NCBI GenBank assembly: GCA_946617545.1
Contig: CAMOKK010000017.1
Location: 1-13,516 of the forward strand
Reading direction: 5' to 3'
Length of the DNA stretch: 13,516 nt
Origin: an uncultured Bacteroidales bacterium
GTDB lineage: Bacteria > Bacteroidota > Bacteroidia > Bacteroidales > UBA932
The position numbers and the translations under genes are program-made. A model generated the notes under the pieces. The model was not told where the DNA came from. It saw nothing but the letters and a program-made list of their open reading frames with translations, and did not search any database. Positions 12,362 through 13,516 of the stretch are shown here, piece by piece (the stretch's first letter is position 1; every line of letters starts with the position of its first letter).

Positions 12362-13408
12362 ATGCACGAATATGACTTCATAAACCGTCCCAAAGACCTC
12401 CTCACACCCGAGGTGGTAGCCCTTCTGACCCGCCTTCATGAATGCCGAGGTCGGCAGGATCTTTTCATCGAAGCAGAGCCGGACGTGCTCACTGCTTTAC
12501 TGGAGGTGGCAAAGATCCAGAGTACTGACGCATCCAACCGTATTGAAGGTATCTATACGACGGATGAACGCCTGAAAGCCATTGTTCAGAAAAAGGTACA
12601 GCCCAGGAACCGGAATGAGGAAGAGATTTCCGGCTACCGCGATGTACTGGCCACAATCCACGAATCCTACGAATATATTGTTCCGCGCCCCAATAACATC
12701 CTGCAACTGCATCGGGACCTCTACTCCTACAGCGGAAGTGCAGTGGGAGGCGTCTATAAGAACTCGGACAATATCATCGCTGAGAAGCATGCCGACGGTT
12801 CGGAAACCGTGCGTTTCCGTCCGGTCCCTGCTTTCCAGACGGCCGATGCCATGCTGAACCTTTGCTCCAGGTATAATGAGGCCATTGAAGCTGGCACTTA
12901 TGACCCGCTTCTCCTGATGCCGATATTTATTCTGGACTTCCTCTGCATCCACCCGTTCAATGATGGCAACGGCCGCATGAGCCGCCTCCTGACGTTGCTT
13001 CTGCTATACCGCGCAGGATTCATTGTCGGAAAGTATATCAGTATTGAAATGCTCATTGAAAGGAGCAAAGATTCCTATTATGAAGCATTGCAAGAGAGCT
13101 CCCAGGACTGGCATGAAAACGGGAACAACTATCTTCCTTTCTTGAAATACATGCTGGGCGTGGTGGTCAAGGCCTACAATGAATTTGAGGACCGGGTGGA
13201 ATACCTCCGTTATCGCAAAGTCTCCAAGCCGGAACGAATCAAGGCCATTATCGAGCGCACTGCGGGAAAAATCACCAAGAAAGAGATTGCCCAGGCCTGC
13301 CCGGATATCAGTTTGACTACCATCGAGCGAACACTGGCAGACCTGATGGCTGCAGGCTATATAAACAAAATAGGCCGCGGAAGATCCACAGCCTATGTGA
13401 AGAAATAA
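12362..13408 (+). CDS. Class II Fic protein (AMP transferase) with C-terminal winged helix
   Basis: 348 residues from the ATG at 12362; in-frame extension to 12143 covers the promoter and reads like non-coding sequence. Residues 1-100 are a Fic_N-type region with the inhibitory motif SNRIEG at 58-63 (S-x-x-x-E-G), which marks class II self-inhibited enzymes. The Fic core has a flap region about 125-140 and the complete active motif HPFNDGNGR at 197-205, so AMP transfer from ATP to a target hydroxyl is expected. Residues about 288-348 form a winged-helix-like domain (KITKKEIAQACPDISLTTIERTL region, 303-325). The architecture is that of the known Bacteroides thetaiotaomicron and Shewanella Fic structures. 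Targets unknown; no partner antitoxin is adjacent. It is more AT-rich than its neighbours. The winged helix may bind the repeated boxes at its own promoter (inference). Confidence 0.9.
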   Translation: MHEYDFINRPKDLLTPEVVALLTRLHECRGRQDLFIEAEPDVLTALLEVAKIQSTDASNRIEGIYTTDERLKAIVQKKVQPRNRNEEEISGYRDVLATIHESYEYIVPRPNNILQLHRDLYSYSGSAVGGVYKNSDNIIAEKHADGSETVRFRPVPAFQTADAMLNLCSRYNEAIEAGTYDPLLLMPIFILDFLCIHPFNDGNGRMSRLLTLLLLYRAGFIVGKYISIEMLIERSKDSYYEALQESSQDWHENGNNYLPFLKYMLGVVVKAYNEFEDRVEYLRYRKVSKPERIKAIIERTAGKITKKEIAQACPDISLTTIERTLADLMAAGYINKIGRGRSTAYVKK

Positions 13409-13429
13409 CCCTTTCACAAATTCACAATG

Positions 13430-13468
13430 CCGGATACTGCAAGGAACTGACTGCGGTATCCGGTTTTT
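13430..13468 (+). terminator. Rho-independent terminator after the Fic gene
   Basis: CCGGATACTGC (13430-13440) pairs with GCGGTATCCGG (13453-13463) with one T-G wobble, around a 12-base loop whose end bases can also pair, followed by five Ts (13464-13468). It starts 21 bases after the Fic stop. Confidence 0.8.
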
Positions 13469-13516
13469 GTATCCAGGAGGATGCAGCGGGCATGCACCTG
13501 GTAGGAATCCAGATCC
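13469..13516. other. Unassigned right edge
   Basis: Too short to assign. A minus-strand reading frame without a stop runs in from the edge to 13422, but it would run through the Fic terminator and shows no motif I recognise. Confidence 0.3.

Noticed and set aside
13422..13516. Partial minus-strand gene entering from the right edge
   Set aside because: The open frame is only about 31 codons, contains the Fic terminator, and has no recognisable motif.
1..13516. Defence island, CRISPR, transposon or phage elements
   Set aside because: No regularly spaced repeats, transposase, integrase or nuclease-type genes were found. Fic and UvrA are the only genes with any loose link, and neither has a recognisable defence partner.

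Overview
The window looks like chromosomal DNA from a GC-rich member of the Bacteroidales (Bacteroidota). Nearly every gene is preceded by the Bacteroidota-type -7 box TAnnTTTG, often with TTG or TTTG about 19-22 bases further upstream. The gene content agrees: Na+-translocating NADH:quinone reductase, Bacteroidales fimbrillin-type lipoproteins, an UpxY-like NusG paralogue and a phosphate-selective-type porin. I cannot resolve the family or genus. No rRNA, tRNA, CRISPR array, insertion sequence or integrase was seen.

Layout. (1) 1-116: the 3' end of nqrF, meeting a convergent DUF47/PhoU-like gene (113-754, minus) with a 4-base overlap of the two stops. (2) 900-2910: two tightly spaced lipoprotein genes of fimbrial type behind one promoter. 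(3) 2954-5807: a two-gene glycosyltransferase operon, with a GT4 enzyme followed (8-base overlap) by a 590-residue fusion of a GT2 domain to a capsular-polysaccharide-synthesis (GT32-like) domain. (4) 5761-10067, minus: an operon read as UpxY/NusG-like factor, then a second-class UvrA, then a GT2-like glycosyltransferase. The stops and starts abut or overlap, and the last gene collides tail to tail with the plus-strand fusion gene over 47 bases. (5) 10125-11111: an outer-membrane porin, divergent from the NusG-like gene. (6) 11115-12073, minus: a RimJ/RimL-type acetyltransferase followed by a small lipoprotein whose promoter is inside the acetyltransferase gene. (7) 12074-13516: an intergenic region with a tiny possible ORF, then a class II Fic protein with a C-terminal winged helix. 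The Fic promoter carries three GCAGAAAA boxes, and a good rho-independent terminator follows the gene.

How the parts may work together. Three glycosyltransferases (four catalytic domains) around a NusG paralogue suggest a small surface-glycan locus, and the fimbrial lipoproteins and porin are also envelope proteins. UvrA inside the NusG-glycosyltransferase operon is the odd member. The Fic gene looks like a separate, self-regulated module: it is visibly more AT-rich (20 G+C in the 60 bases from 13021, against 38 in the 60 bases from 7021) and has its own operator-like boxes and terminator.

A recurring regulatory theme is a -7 box only 5-8 bases from the start codon in several genes, implying leaderless or nearly leaderless mRNAs. 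I see no clearly undescribed multi-gene defence or mobile system. The best leads are the NusG-UvrA-glycosyltransferase operon, the Fic operator array and the GT2-GT32 fusion.
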